DNA of 64,000 nucleotides from Azolla caroliniana (GCA_043228905.1 JBHGNT010000022.1:11222001-11286000); one strand, 5' to 3'. Positions 44,877-57,019 are shown, numbered from the stretch's first letter. Numbers and translations are program-made. Notes: generated by a model not told the origin, from the letters alone.

Positions 44877-44950
44877 TGTTCTTCTTCTTCTTCTTCTTCT
44901 TCTTCTTATCTGTCTGCTTCTTCTTCTTCTTCTTCTTCTTCTTCTTCTTC
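44877..44950. repeat. (TTC)n microsatellite in the 5' leader of the DUF2854 gene
   Basis: Two long ttc runs separated by atctgtctgc, reading as (GAA)n on the gene's sense strand, 40-110 bases upstream of the start codon. Confidence 0.95.
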
Positions 44951-45295
44951 AAAACACGAATGAACCATACGTTCCATACGTGCATTCGCGTTCACGAATG
45001 TTTGAACCATCCGAGTATGGTAAACACCCTCCGAGTATGGTATTTTACCATACTTTTTGCATTCATTATTCAATATTTATTATAAGATTTTAAAAAAAAT
45101 TTAAGGTAAGACAGTTAACGTAAAAAGTGTAAATAAATAACAATATAAGAATGTTTTGATAACATATGCATGCGTTTGCATTCGTGTGGAAATAAAAAAG
45201 AATGCTTGCCAATGCGTTTGAGTATATTACGTACTATGAATGAAATGATGGTGTTCACACAAAAAGATTGATTATATGTATTTTTCTTCACTACT

Positions 45296-45722
45296 CTAGA
45301 AGTGGCCCTATTTCCATAATGTGTTTAATTCTCATATTGATGTCGAGCTGTTGTAGGTGATTCTCGGGGGTTTGGACTAGAGATTGATTTATATACTCAC
45401 ATCATTGTCCCCCATTTATATACTCTAGAGCCATATACCTCGTGCAAGAGACGCAACAACATTTTCCAAACCAATTTAGCAGACATACATGACAATTATT
45501 AAGGAATTGCCCTATTTCCATAATGTGTTCAATTCTCATATCATTGATTCTCATGTTGTTGACGAACTGCGGGTGATTCTCGGGGGGTTTGGACTAGAGA
45601 TTGATTTATATGCTCACATCATTGTCCCCCATTTATAAACTCTAGAGCCATATACCTCGTGCAAGAGACACAACAACATTTTCCAAACCAATTTAGCAGC
45701 CATACATGACAATTATTAAAGA
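45296..45722. repeat. About 204-bp tandem duplication
   Basis: Copies at about 45296-45500 and 45501-45722 share ccctatttccataatgtgtt, ggtttggactagagattgat, catcattgtcccccatttat and ccaaaccaatttagcag. The second copy has a small insertion. The solo LTR begins just after it. Confidence 0.9.
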
Positions 45723-45724
45723 AT

Positions 45725-46162
45725 TGTCATGATATGGCAAGACTCGAACCCATGACCTTATGTGACATGGGTCGAGCTCTTGATCATTAGACTATATGTT
45801 GTAATAAGAAGAATATTATTTTCATTCAAGTTTTACTACAAAAAATTGATGTATATTCCAGATTTCTCTAGAACATTCTAGGAACTTCAGGAGTACTCCT
45901 GAGAACACTATAAAAGAAGACACAAGGCATTATTTCGAACCAAATCGGTTCAACGCCAGTCTTAAGCCTCCTCGCTACTATTGTATATTCTCTTAACATA
46001 ATATATATTTTTTGTTATCATCATTCTCTCTCCCTCCCTCTCTCCTTCTCTCGAGAGTTCTACACCTCCCTTAGTACTAATCATCATCTTTTAGTACTAA
46101 TTCCTTCTCTATCTTAGTACTATTCTTGACAATACTTCTCTATCTTAGTATTGTTCCTGACA
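45725..46162 (+). repeat. Solo LTR of Ty3/gypsy family C
   Basis: Starts tgtcatgatatgg and ends gttcctgaca, aligning with the LTR at 56627-57005. Its last part carries a local 30-bp duplication. Flanks agaat (left) and ggaat (right) are an almost exact 5-bp target duplication. It has a TATA box (45909-45916), and 26 bases downstream aaatcggttcaa (45942-45953), which is perfectly complementary to the putative primer binding site of the family C element at 57008-57019. The first 75 bp hold antisense tRNA-like boxes. Confidence 0.85.
45909..45916 (+). promoter_or_regulatory. TATA box of solo LTR C
   Basis: tataaaag, conserved at 56810-56817 in the other family C LTR. Predicts transcription start at about 45935-45942. 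Confidence 0.6.
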
Positions 46163-47233
46163 GGAATTAATTAAACTTTGTATTTGTAAAAAATATAACT
46201 CAATTGGGATTGCACCAGGAGTATTTCCTTGAATCCTCTCCACTAGGGAGGATGTCATGTGGTCACTATTATGAGCCATGAAAATATAATGTCTAGCAAA
46301 TAAATAGGATGGGGTTAGACAAATATTCATAACATAATGTTGTGATGTAAACATAACATGGTTAAACATGAATCGATAGCATGATCTCATGTTAATACCC
46401 CACTAGACGTATGAGATGAGGTTCAAGATCAGGTAACTATGGTGACACAAAGGTGTTTTAAAAACCATGGGGGTGATAAATGAATGTCTTCCCTTATCTC
46501 TATATCAATTTATTATGGCAGTTCCCTAAGGCTCAACCATGTTTGTTCGCGTCATGTATAAAAATGTTAACAATAACTATGTCTCTGTGCCCAACCATGT
46601 GGTTTCAGTTCTTTAAGTCCTATTATGAGGACCTCGAAGTGCACTTTGACCTAAAGTATAAACATGTTTTATAGTCGTATATATCTATAATGTTGTATGG
46701 TCTTGGTCATATTTGAACTCGAAACCTCAAGAACAAAATCATTAAACACTTGAGCTAACCAAATGGCTTGCTCATATTAAATATTTAATGTTAATGCGTA
46801 TGAGACATATGTGAAGGCATGTACCCATGTATGTTTTTTAAAAGAAAACATATGTGTCTAGAATCGTTATTTTCCCCTTGTTAAATAGAAAACTATGTTG
46901 ATATGTTACCCAACCTCAAGTCTCATCATTACAATGGCATACCGTAAGGATCAACCTAATGGTCAAGCCAACAGTAGCCCTCTTTTTCGTAGTAGGCCCA
47001 CATGGCCCATCACATGGTACTTCATTACAAATGCCTTTTGTAATGATGATCTCATGGTGGCATCGTAATCATGATTTCATACTCTAATGTAATTAACAAG
47101 TAGAATATAAAGACTTTTGTGAGAAAATGGTTATGCTTTTCAATCTTAGCTTAAACATAAGCTAAGAACAATGATTGTTATGAACACGTTCGCGTTCACA
47201 AGTGGAAGGATCACACATTCCACTTTTAGATTA
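46163..47233. other. Intergenic with tRNA-like relic and SINE tail, no gene
   Basis: Minus-strand tRNA-like boxes at 46711-46761 (GGTTAGCTCAAG and GAGTTCAAAT). At 47110-47185 lies a copy of the tail of the tRNA-Leu-derived unit (tttgtgagaaaatg, aacataagctaagaac, tgattgttat). Otherwise nothing. Confidence 0.5.
47110..47185 (+). repeat. Isolated tail of the tRNA-Leu-derived repeat unit
   Basis: Matches the tail repeated in the array at 59780-62430 (ttttgtgagaaaatg... taaacataagctaagaac... gattgttat) but no tRNA head is seen upstream. Shows the tail also occurs away from the array. Confidence 0.65.
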
Positions 47234-47750
47234 TGTTGAGAGATCAAGCTCAACTTAGTTTGGTTATTGAGTCAACCATGTAACTCTGTAGTTACCTAGA
47301 TAGAATCTAGTTAGGAGTGTTGACTATAACGCCTAAAATAGGACCTTGTACTTAAGTGAGATATTCTAGATCCTCCACTCCTAAGCAGTGTTGGGCAAAG
47401 TTTTTAGCCCCTACCGGAAATTTTCCTGCTTCTCATGAACCTAACCAGAATTTTAAAATTTCAACCGGCCACATTCCTACTAGCGACAATGTCAACCGGA
47501 ACATGTTGAATTAATTTTTTTGGCCACATAACAAATAAAAAATAAAAAATCTAGCACAAATACCAAATCAAATCAATCACAATTTTGGATCCCAAAAACT
47601 AAAGATATATATTTACCGAAAAAAAAATCTAACTTTATAAACATAATTCACTTTTCAAACCTTTGTAAACTAGCATTAACAAAATATTCAATTAAATTAG
47701 ATCTAATATATAGAAAGTTCCAAAACAAAATCGATCAAATTTACAAAGTT

Positions 47751-50039
47751 TCAATCTATATCTTTTATGAAGTCCTCGATGTCATCATCATGCTCATGAG
47801 AAGTTCCTGTAAAAATATGACGATATGCCTTGCTTTCTCGCCACAACAAAATGTTGGCACTAAAGTCATGTTCTTCTAATTCAGGTCCTTTAATAGAGAT
47901 TCGAATCAATGCATCAACCACATTGTTTTTTAGCCTATTTCTATACTTATTTTTTATTAGATTTAGGCGACTAAAGCCTCTCTCACATGTTGCTGTAGAA
48001 GAACATTGAATTAACCCTATCAATGAAAGCTTTAGAAGTTCGGGTAACTTTTCTTTCCACACATCATTACAATTGATCATACCCCAAACATCTAAGAAAT
48101 CTCATCCAAGCCATTCCGTGGTAGCTTGCCTTTTGAAAATTGCATATTCATCATACAATTTATCATTATCAATTATGGGAGAAAACACTTTCCCATCTAT
48201 CATTTTTTGAATGCCATAAAAATTTCCAAGTGTTTTCAACTCATTAAGACCCATAGTTTTTCGTGCTAAAATGCTTGTAGATTCGATAGAAATGTCCATT
48301 GGTGATAACATTTTTAATGCGGAAAGAGTTACCGTATCTTGAAGCCTCTTTTTTATTGTCTCTATTAATGCCTTAGAAAATAAAGTTTGGAATCGTATGG
48401 CTTCAATTAAGTCCTCACCATCAATACATCTATCCAAGAGGATGCTTTTATACATATTACCTTTAATAACATCTCTTAAAACTGAAAGCATTCCTTTTTC
48501 TCTACCATATTCTGGAATAATTGGATAATTATAGCTATCCTTCCCAAAACCATTGAGATCCATCATAACATGATGTAGAAATTGTTCTTCTATCTCCCCA
48601 ATGGCTATCATAGCCAATCCTCTAATGCATGTCACATCCACATATTCCTTTTGGAATTCCATACTTAACGTAGACATGATCTTAAGTACACCTGCAAGGA
48701 AGTGAAGCATATACACTACTTTGAAGTTTCTTAAACTTAAGAATACATTGCATGCATCACTTTGCGATTGCAAAGTCTTCATCAAGGGTTCATACACATC
48801 ACATACCCTCATGATAACACCATGTCGACTAAGCCATCGTGTCTTCACAATCCCAAGAATATGCAAATGTGTGTAGTCTAATGCATCTTGCATCTTAGTT
48901 AATTCACCTTGGCGCATTGAGCTCCTCGAGAAATGTGTAGCCACCCGATTCACAAGGGCATCTAACTGTTTGCACACACAAGTTTGTTCGATGTGCACTT
49001 TGACTTCAATGTTCTTTAAACCCTCTTGCACGCACAAGTTTGTCCGATGTGCACAACAATGTAATGAAGTGATAAATGGGTTATATGACTTCAATTTTGT
49101 AGCAACACCTGTAGACATAACTACCATAATAGATGCTCCGTCACTTCCAAATCCCATCATTTTTTTAACATCTAAGTTCCACTTCTTTAACAATGCTAAA
49201 ATGCTTTTTGTTATTGTGTTTGATGTACCATCCTCTACTTCAAGTAACCCCAAATAAGAGGTTCGTACTTGCCTTCCTTCCACAAATGTAGCATAAAAGA
49301 TCAAGTTCTTGGTTATGCTTACATCGATAGCTTCATCTACCATAAGCCCAAACCAAGGAATTTTCCTCAACCTATCATATATCTCAGCTTCAAAAGCCTT
49401 GCTAACATGCAATATAAAGCTTGCACAAGCCTTTTTATCATTATACATTCGTGGAAGGCCTTCCACACCACATTCTCTTAACAATTGTAAGAGACTTTCC
49501 AATTTTCTAAATGCCAAATCCCATTTAGCTATAAAATATGCACATTTAAACAATTTTTCAATTGCTACATCCACACTAGCTTTTTTCTTTGATGCACATT
49601 TTTCAAGACCATTCTTGTCTCGTTCTTGTAACAAAATGGCATCTCGATGGGCCACACTTCTTGCATGTTCTTCTAATGCAGAAGTCTTAAAGTTTTTGGC
49701 ACATGTTTTACCAAATGAAGACTTACAATGAGGATCACCCCTACAATAACTACACCATAGAAGACCAGTTTCCAAATCCTCTTGAAGCCACTTAAATTTA
49801 GTAAGCCAATCTTCTTGAAATTTTAGTTTGGCCTTACTAATTCTATTCATCTCATGAAGTAACTCTTCAGAGTGTTGATGGTCCTTTATAGGCTCTTTTA
49901 GAGACACATCTTCATTGGAAGATGGCAAGTTTTTCCTAAAACCGGGCATTGTAAAGAGACTGATTTGCTTTCCTTTGCCTTTCGTATTTTCCTTGTAGGA
50001 CATACTGTAACAATAATGTAGAGAGCGTTGGACTAACAT
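47751..50039 (-). pseudogene. hAT transposase (ZNF862/DUF4371-like), one in-frame stop
   Basis: A single reading frame of about 760 codons is broken only by TGA at 48102-48104. Start at 50039; the Met at 50003 (MSYKENTKGK) is a more natural start. An N-terminal zinc finger of TTF type (WCSYCRGDPHCKSSFGKTCAK, then H-X4-H near EEHARSVAHRDA) binds DNA. A DUF4371-like catalytic core follows: GLMVDEAIDVSITKNLIFYA and GFGSDGASIMVV (catalytic aspartates), then LHCCAHRTNL. The C-terminal dimerisation domain is in the last 110 codons (SSTATCERGFSRLNLIKNKY). The stop lies between core and dimerisation domain. A CGA-to-TGA change would explain it, fitting methyl-C deamination. An intron or readthrough is not excluded. 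Confidence 0.9.
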
Positions 50040-51727
50040 AATCTATGGATTTCATTTACAAGAAGGGGAAACATACATACACAATCCATGTTTTCCAAAG
50101 AGAAAAAACAAATTAAGATACTTGGGATATTTGAAGATTACGAGGCAATAAAGGATCAAGTTTCCACTATAGATTTTCCAATCTATCAAAAAATAAAGAA
50201 GAAAGAGGATAGGTCACATTAGCTTAAACACACATGAAAATCCATGTATGTAAATGTGAAAGACATTGAGGGAACAAATATATTGCAAACAATATTGAAG
50301 GAAAAGATCAAGAGAAAAAAGGTAGTGTATATATTAAAACAAGAGGACAATACAAATCAAAGGTAATAATGCTCGTTGAGTTTTCATGAACCCCTAAATA
50401 ATTGAGTTTGAACTCATAAGATGTAATAAAACATAAAATTGATTGAATATAATATGTTTACCAAGAAACAAATGATAAAAAATAACACTTTTTGGAGTTA
50501 AGAGATATGTGCAAGTCGGGAAAGGAATCTTGGAGTTAAATTTACAAATATGAAACGCTGCACCATTTAAATGATCTATAAAAGATAAATAAGGGTGTTA
50601 AACAACTAGATGTAATTACCCACATGCTAAGAATCTTATTATGTGCCTTTATAAGGTTCAATCTCAGCAATAATGATGTCCTTTAGACGAGTGTCTTGCA
50701 AAATTGTTTCATGTATAGTAAGTCGATTGTCAATAGCTCTACAACATAGGGTCACTTCCCAATGAGATATAACATTGGAGAGGGTTGTGGAGTACAACTT
50801 TAGAGAATTTCATGGGAAGTAAAAATGTTAAAAAGATAGAACAACAAATATGTGAGTTGACATGGATGCAAGAAATACAAAAATGGTTTGGAAAATGGTA
50901 TGCATCACATGTGAGAGCTTGAGAGAGATGTGGAGTTTCATCCTTCACACATTCATTGGTGAAACTCTTGAATGCCAAGAGCCACTAAGGAACTCAACAC
51001 ATGATAGGTGCAAATGTGGCACCTTGGTTCCATAAACCATACGTCATATTATTAAAAGAAACTTTCATATCAGTCTTAGAGAAGATTTTGTTGAGTGTCA
51101 TCAACATATATATTTGTTCCGTTGAATTTCCATTACATTTAGAGTAGGTTAAATGTATGACCCTATAAAACGTTTTGGCAAGCCTTTTTGTGAATAACCC
51201 AATTTGGGAGTACATAGAAATTTCCTATGGTATTCAACATTAGTGAAGCTTCAAGACTTTTAGGAACCTGGTCATTGACCTTTTAGGCGCAATGAAATGA
51301 ACATTTTGTCATGAACAATTGATCAATCAAACACTCTTGATATTGTCATTAAAAATATATGTCCTCGCTACAAATTTTTGTGCCATGCAAATTTGTACAT
51401 GTGTGATAACATGTATAATTCAAGTGTTTTTTTCAACCATAATGGATTACTACAAACTAGGAACTAAAGAAAAATGCACAAAACAGTGTACCTTTAGCAA
51501 TACTATTGAATTTCAATGTGTTTCTTTTCGTCTTAGAAAAAACACATTCTCATTTTTTTGCCATATAGAAAAAAAAAGAAATAGAGAACATATTCAAAGA
51601 AACAGAAAAACAGAGAAAATAGAGAGAATTCATAAACAGAGAAAGAATAACAGAATTACTTCAAAGTGGTAGAGTGGTGAACAACAAATGTCATGCAATC
51701 AATCAGAAGCGATAGGGAGCAACGAAT

Positions 51728-52022
51728 AGCGAGCGAGCACGGACGAGCAATGGGCAACGAGCGAGCAGGGAGGAGCAATGGGCAACGAGCAAGCAAGGAT
51801 GAGCAATCGGCAACGAGCGAGCGGGCAAGAGCAATCAACAACGAGCAAGTAGGGAGGCGCAATCAACAACGAGGGAGTAGGGAGGAGCAATGGGCAACGA
51901 GCGAGTAGGGAGGAGCAATCAACAATGATCGAGCAGGGAGGAGCAATCGAAAACGAGCGAGCACGGAGGAGCAATCGGCAATGAGCAAGCAAGGAGGAGC
52001 AATCAACAACGAGTGAGCAAGG
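51728..52022. repeat. 28-bp minisatellite inside the hAT element
   Basis: Ten complete units and a partial one, all exactly 28 bp, of consensus aacgagcgagcagggaggagcaat(c/g)(a/g)(a/g)c. It lies between the transposase and the right terminal repeat. Long apparent ORFs across it are artefacts. Confidence 0.95.
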
Positions 52023-52871
52023 AACAAGGAAGGAGTAACAAAAATGGAACAACGCGACGCAAAGAAGAAAGAATGGAGCAACGCTACGCGAAGAATGCAA
52101 TAGACAGGGAGCAACGAACAACACGAAGAGGGAAAAACAGGGAAAGCAATGATTCGTAATCAATACGAAAGAAGGAAGAACAACGAAAACGAAGGGGAAA
52201 AGAAAAATTTACATACATACACAAAACGTTTTTCTAATCTATATAAATAGCCGGCTCATAAAATATGAACCGGCTAGATTCTGGCCAGCAAGAAAACCTG
52301 GCTGGAATCAATTTCGGCTCTCTTTGATGGTGACCGGTAAAAGTCTCAATTCAACCGGAACCTTAACACTGTTCCTGGGACTTTGCCCAACACTGCTCCT
52401 AAGTACATTTAATATAGGACTTACACCTTAATACTTATATTCTACTCACACATGTGCACCTTTGCACATGAGATGTATATATACTTCATTGTGGGTATTT
52501 TTGTATCTTGATGATGATGATAATGCTAATTTAATATAATTACTCATCCCCCATCTTGTGTTGTTCATACGTGTATCTTCCTCTCTCTCTCTCTTCCTCT
52601 CACACACATACACACACATATCACTTAATCTTCCGCTTATCAACTAATCACATAATTACGTACTAATTAATCCTTGCTTAATTACTTACCTAATTTTTAA
52701 CATGGTATCAAAGCGTGTGGTGTAGAAAATCCACTAAGCCCACCTGACTCCGTGATTGTGTGTTCGAGACACCGACGACAAAATTCAGTTATCCACTATT
52801 GTAGTGCCGCTACATAGCACGTGTACGTGACCGAAGGAAGGAAAGCAAAAACAGAAGACACTACAATCAAC

Positions 52872-55560
52872 ATGAACACACAAATGGGTAGCTCGCTCCC
52901 TAGTGAAAAGTTAGAACAGAGCAATTATTCATCTTGGGAGTACAAGATGAACCAATACCTTGTCAGCCAACGGTATTAGAGATACATCAACGACGCTCAA
53001 GAAAATTGACCCAACCCAAAGAACATTGACTACTCAACATGGGAGCAAGTGGTGAGTCGAGTCATGTATTGCTTGGAAACATGTGTCCACGACCACATGC
53101 TTAGCCACATACGAGACGCCAAGACACCTAAAGAAGCGTGGGTGAACTTAAAGAAAATGTTCGCCGCCAACACAACTGCCCGAAAGCTTCAACTCTGACA
53201 AGAGTTGAACAACATTAGGCAAAAATACATGTCCGTGTCGAACTACACCGTGCAAGATCAAGAGCATTTGTGACTCGCTTGGCTCCATCAAAATAAACGT
53301 CGACGAAGGTGAGATGGTTCAAGTATGCTTGGGCGGCCTTGCACAATGATTCGACTCGTTGAGGACAACAATCTTGGCGAGGGAAAATCCTCCTTTGTTT
53401 TTCGACCTTCAATCAATGCTAATGGTTGAAGAGAACCACGCCCAAACCAAAACCAAGACATTGGAAGGACAAATGTTCTTCTCGAATTCGGATGGTGGCC
53501 GAGGATGAGGTCAAGGCGGTAGAAGAGGATGATTCGACCCATCACATAAAGGGAACTCAAACCTTCATAGAAGCCATCAAGGAACCTTCGGAAGAAGGGG
53601 GAGCTTCCATGCCGAACAAGGTTGGCAAATGAGGCCCGCAACTTGCAACTATTGTGGCAAAATTGGCCACCGCGAGGAGTGCAGAAAAAGAAGAAATGAG
53701 TCGGCTTCCACAAGTCGACAACTCACAAATTACGCTGTCAACTCCAAATACGATGATTACGACGGACTATTTGTAATGAGGCATAAAGCAAAGTCTATGT
53801 CGGCCTCCAACTCCGCAAGCACCTCCAACTCGGAAGACGTGTGGTTCGTCGATTCCGGTGCCTCACATCACATGACATCTCACGAAGAGTGGTTTCGTGA
53901 TTTACGAATGCCGGATCAACCCGGCTTCATAGAGACGGGAGACGACACCACACATCCCATTCAACACATCGGCAATGTCCCATTCGGGAAAGAAGGCGAA
54001 CAAACTTGCATCAAGAATGTCTTGCTCGTGCCCACAATAACAAAGAATTTGGTCTCGGTTGGCCAAATCGTGGAGCAAGGCATGCAAGTTCGCTTCAACA
54101 ATGAAGGTTGTTTCATCGAGAAAGATGGTCGCATGTTCATCCTCAATTCGAATGAGGTGAAATTGGCCTTGTACGCCAAAGGTCTCAAAACCGAGACAAA
54201 CATTGAGTTATGGCACAAAAGAATCGGCCACATAAACCTCCAACGGCTTCAAGCGATGCAATCAAAGGGAGTCGTCATCAGACTTCCAACATTCGAGTCC
54301 AAACGAGTCGACCGAGTATGCGAAGCATGTCAACTAGGCAAACAACATCGACTTCCATTCCCGAACGAGAGCTACGCGAGCAAAGACCTCCTCGACGTCA
54401 TACATTCGGATGTATGGGGACCGGTTCAAATGTCGACGATCGACGAATGTCTAATCTACGTCACCTTCAACGACGACTACTCGCGCTACGTGTGGATCTT
54501 CCCAATGAAGAAGAAGAGCGAAGTGCTCTCCCACTTCCAAAAGCTCAAGGGCCAAATCGAAAAAGAAACTAGTCGGCACATTCAATGCCTACAATCAGAT
54601 GGAGGCAAGGAGTACTTCTCTGACGAATTCACCTCCTACCTCCAAAGTGAAGGCATTCATAGAGAATTCTCATGCCGACACACACCCCGACAAAATGGAG
54701 TCGCCGAAAGGAAGAATCGGCAAATACTCGAGGTAGCACGCGCTATGATGCATGAGAAGCACATGCCGAATTTCTATTGGGCCGAAGCGGCATCCACGGT
54801 CATCTATCTCATGAACCACCACAAATGGAGTGCATGAGCTAACTCCATACGAGCTCCTCATCAGAAGGAAGCCGATCCTGTCGTACCTCAAGGTGTTCGG
54901 AAGCATTGCGAATGTACGCATCCCGAACGAACAATGATAGAAGCCTGACGCGAAGTCGGAGGAATGTATCCTCATAGGATACTTGTCTGAGAAGAAGGCA
55001 TACAAGTGCTACAACCCTTCTACCCGAGCGGTTCTGGTAAGTCGAGACGTAGTCTTCAACAAGTCCGCATCTTGGTACGCACCAAAGACAACTTCGACTC
55101 TGACTCCACTCGACCCGGAATCCACTGAACAAGAGGTAGAAGATGGAGATCACTTCGAACATATGTTCGAAGAAAGTCCAATTACGACAAGGCCTAGTGG
55201 GCCACAAGAGCCCCCACGCGACCCAAGCACGTCCTGGCCAAGTACGAACTTGGACAAAGGCAAAGGTAAAATGCCCGAATACGAAGTCGATCACCCCGAC
55301 AACAATGATTAGGATGTGTCGGCTCCCTCACTAGATAGTGAGTTCGGTGTACCCATCATGCGGACACCCGGAGCAAAGAAGGCGCTCACATCGGTGAGCG
55401 AAAAACTTTGACGCTCATCTAGAGCTAAGAACCTCGTCGCCCGGCTCGGATACAACGAGTACATGGCCCATCACTATGCCTTCGCGATGAAGGTAGCGGC
55501 CGAACAATAGCCCAAGAGCTCCACCGAAGCGGCTCATAACCCACGATGGGTGGAAGTAGT
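52872..55560 (+). pseudogene. Copia E gag-protease-integrase relic, RT lost
   Basis: Gag starts MNTQMGSSLPSEKLEQSNYS and has an early stop near 52977. A zinc knuckle follows at about 53643 (CNYCGKIGHREEC, one residue short between His and the last Cys). The main open stretch, 53629-54837, has protease VWFVDSGASHHMTS, pre-integrase WHKRIGHINLQRLQ with CEACQLGK, and integrase D-D-E residues in HSDVWGP, QSDGGKEY and NGVAERKN. The linker KCYNPSTRAVLVSRDVVF is at 54983-55312. At about 55530-55560 the reading EAAHNPRWVEV, the usual entry to RT, jumps to unrelated 3' sequence, so all of RT and RNase H are deleted. Confidence 0.88.
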
Positions 55561-55717
55561 TGTCCTTCGCCCACACACTACACGCCTTCGTCACCCGCTT
55601 GAGGGGGAGGAACATAGATTAGCACGACGAAGAAAGCCGAAGGCTAGATAGAAGCACACAAAGCCGACGAAAGCCAAAGTCGATGTCAGATGCCTCACAC
55701 TTGAGCTTGAGGGGGTG

Positions 55718-56155
55718 TGTTGAGAGATCAAGCTCAACTTAGTTTAGTTATTTAGTCAACCATGTAACTCCGTAGTTACCTAGATAGAATCTAGTTAGGA
55801 GTGTTGACTATAACGCCTTAAATAGAACCTTGTACTTAAGGTGAGATATTCTAGATCCTCCACTCCCAAGTACATTTAATATAGAACTTACACCTTAGTA
55901 CTTATATTCTACTCGCACATGTGCACCTTTGCACATGAGATGTATATATACCTCATTGTGGGTATTTTTGTATCTTGATGATGATGATAATGCTAATTTA
56001 ATATAATTACTCATCCCCCATCTTGTGTTGTTCATAAGTGTATTTTCCTCTCTCTCTTCCTCTCACACACATATCACTTAATCTTTCGCTTATCAACTAA
56101 TCATATAATTAGGTACTAATTAATCTTTGCTTAATTACTTACCTAATTCTTAACA
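55718..56155 (+). repeat. 3' LTR of copia E
   Basis: Starts tgttgagagatcaagctcaa and ends ttaaca. Aligns with the two parts of the 5' LTR and lacks the hAT, giving the empty-site sequence. Confidence 0.95.
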
Positions 56156-56626
56156 TATTCCTTTTATAATTGTGAAATTTTAGCCAATATAGAAACTTGA
56201 TACACCAATATCACCTCACATGTTCTTCAACCCATATCAAATTTGTTATATTGATTATATTTAACAAATACAACAATCAGAACCATAGATTGACACATGC
56301 GTGATATTCGTGATATTCTCCATGCGCAATATTCTCAATATTGGAGAATACGAAATGGCCCCAAGAATATTAAAAAACCATTCGTTTTGCAAAATAAATA
56401 TAAAATTTTTATTTATTTATTTAAATAAATATATTTCACCCAAAAAAGAACAATTATTCATTAATAGATTATAGTGTCAAGAGAGTTTATGAAACTTATT
56501 TTAATTAATCAATTTTTAAAAAACAAATATTTTTATATTTATTATACAAATATGATTAGTATTAACTTTGAAGATATGATTAATTGTTTTATTTTTCTTG
56601 GAGAAAAAAATGTTTTAGTTATCAAG
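56156..56626. other. A-T rich spacer, nothing recognised
   Basis: No coding or repeat signal on either strand beyond simple A-T runs. Only the left flank of the family C LTR. Confidence 0.4.
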
Positions 56627-57005
56627 TGTCATGATATGGCAAAACTCTAACCCATAACCTTATGTTAGATGGGTCGAGCTATTACCATTAGGTTATGTAT
56701 TGTAATACAAAGAATATTATTTTTATTTAAGTTTTACTATAGAAAATTGATGTATATTCCAAATTTGTCTAGAACATTCTAGAAACTTCAGGAGTACTAC
56801 CGAGAACACTATAAAAGGAGGCACAAGGTATTATTTCGAACCAAATCAATTCAACGCCAGTCTTAAGCCTCCTAGCCTTCCTTGTATATTCTTCTCACAT
56901 AATATATCGATGTCATCATCATTCTCTCTCTCTCTATTCCTTTCTTAGTACTAATATTCATCTCTTAGTACTAATTTCTTCTCTGTCTCAGTACTATTCT
57001 TGACA
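56627..57005 (+). repeat. 5' LTR of element C
   Basis: 379 bp with TATA box tataaaag at 56810-56817 and the segment aaatcaattcaa at 56843-56854 (aaatcggttcaa in the solo copy). The first 75 bp contain antisense tRNA-like boxes. Confidence 0.9.
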
Positions 57006-57007
57006 AT

Positions 57008-57019
57008 TTGAACCGATTT
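57008..57019 (+). promoter_or_regulatory. Putative self-complementary primer binding site of family C
   Basis: ttgaaccgattt begins two bases after the LTR end, where a primer binding site is expected. It is the exact reverse complement of aaatcggttcaa at 45942-45953 in the solo LTR, 26 bases after the TATA box and so at the predicted transcript 5' end. Element C's own LTR has two G-to-A changes there. This matches the self-priming layout known from Tf1/sushi elements. Function is inferred. Confidence 0.55.

Larger units (their letters stand above)
47386..52395 (-). mobile_element. hAT DNA transposon, 5010 bp, with exact ends
   Basis: Terminal inverted repeats cagtgttgggcaaagt at 47386 and its exact complement ending at 52395. 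A perfect 8-bp target duplication ctcctaag lies at 47378-47385 and 52396-52403, the size expected for hAT. The duplication is within the copia LTR sequence (ccactcc(c/t)aagtac in the 3' LTR), so the insertion postdates the copia element. It encodes a single transposase on the minus strand. Confidence 0.95.
47234..56155 (+). mobile_element. Ty1/copia element E, RT-RNase H deleted, with a hAT in its 5' LTR
   Basis: 5' LTR 47234-47385 plus 52404-52702 (split by the hAT), 3' LTR 55718-56155 (438 bp). The primer binding site tggtatcaaagc at 52703 resembles the initiator-Met tRNA site of plant copia. A polypurine tract (ttgagggggtg) precedes the 3' LTR. The internal region is only about 3 kb. I see no clear 5-bp target duplication. 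Confidence 0.9.

Noticed and set aside
51728-52022. CRISPR-like regular repeats
   Set aside because: Units are contiguous without spacers and the DNA is eukaryotic; it is a minisatellite.
51699-52163. Leucine/serine-rich 154-codon minus-strand frame
   Set aside because: Crosses the 28-bp minisatellite; unit length is not a multiple of three and the composition is an artefact.
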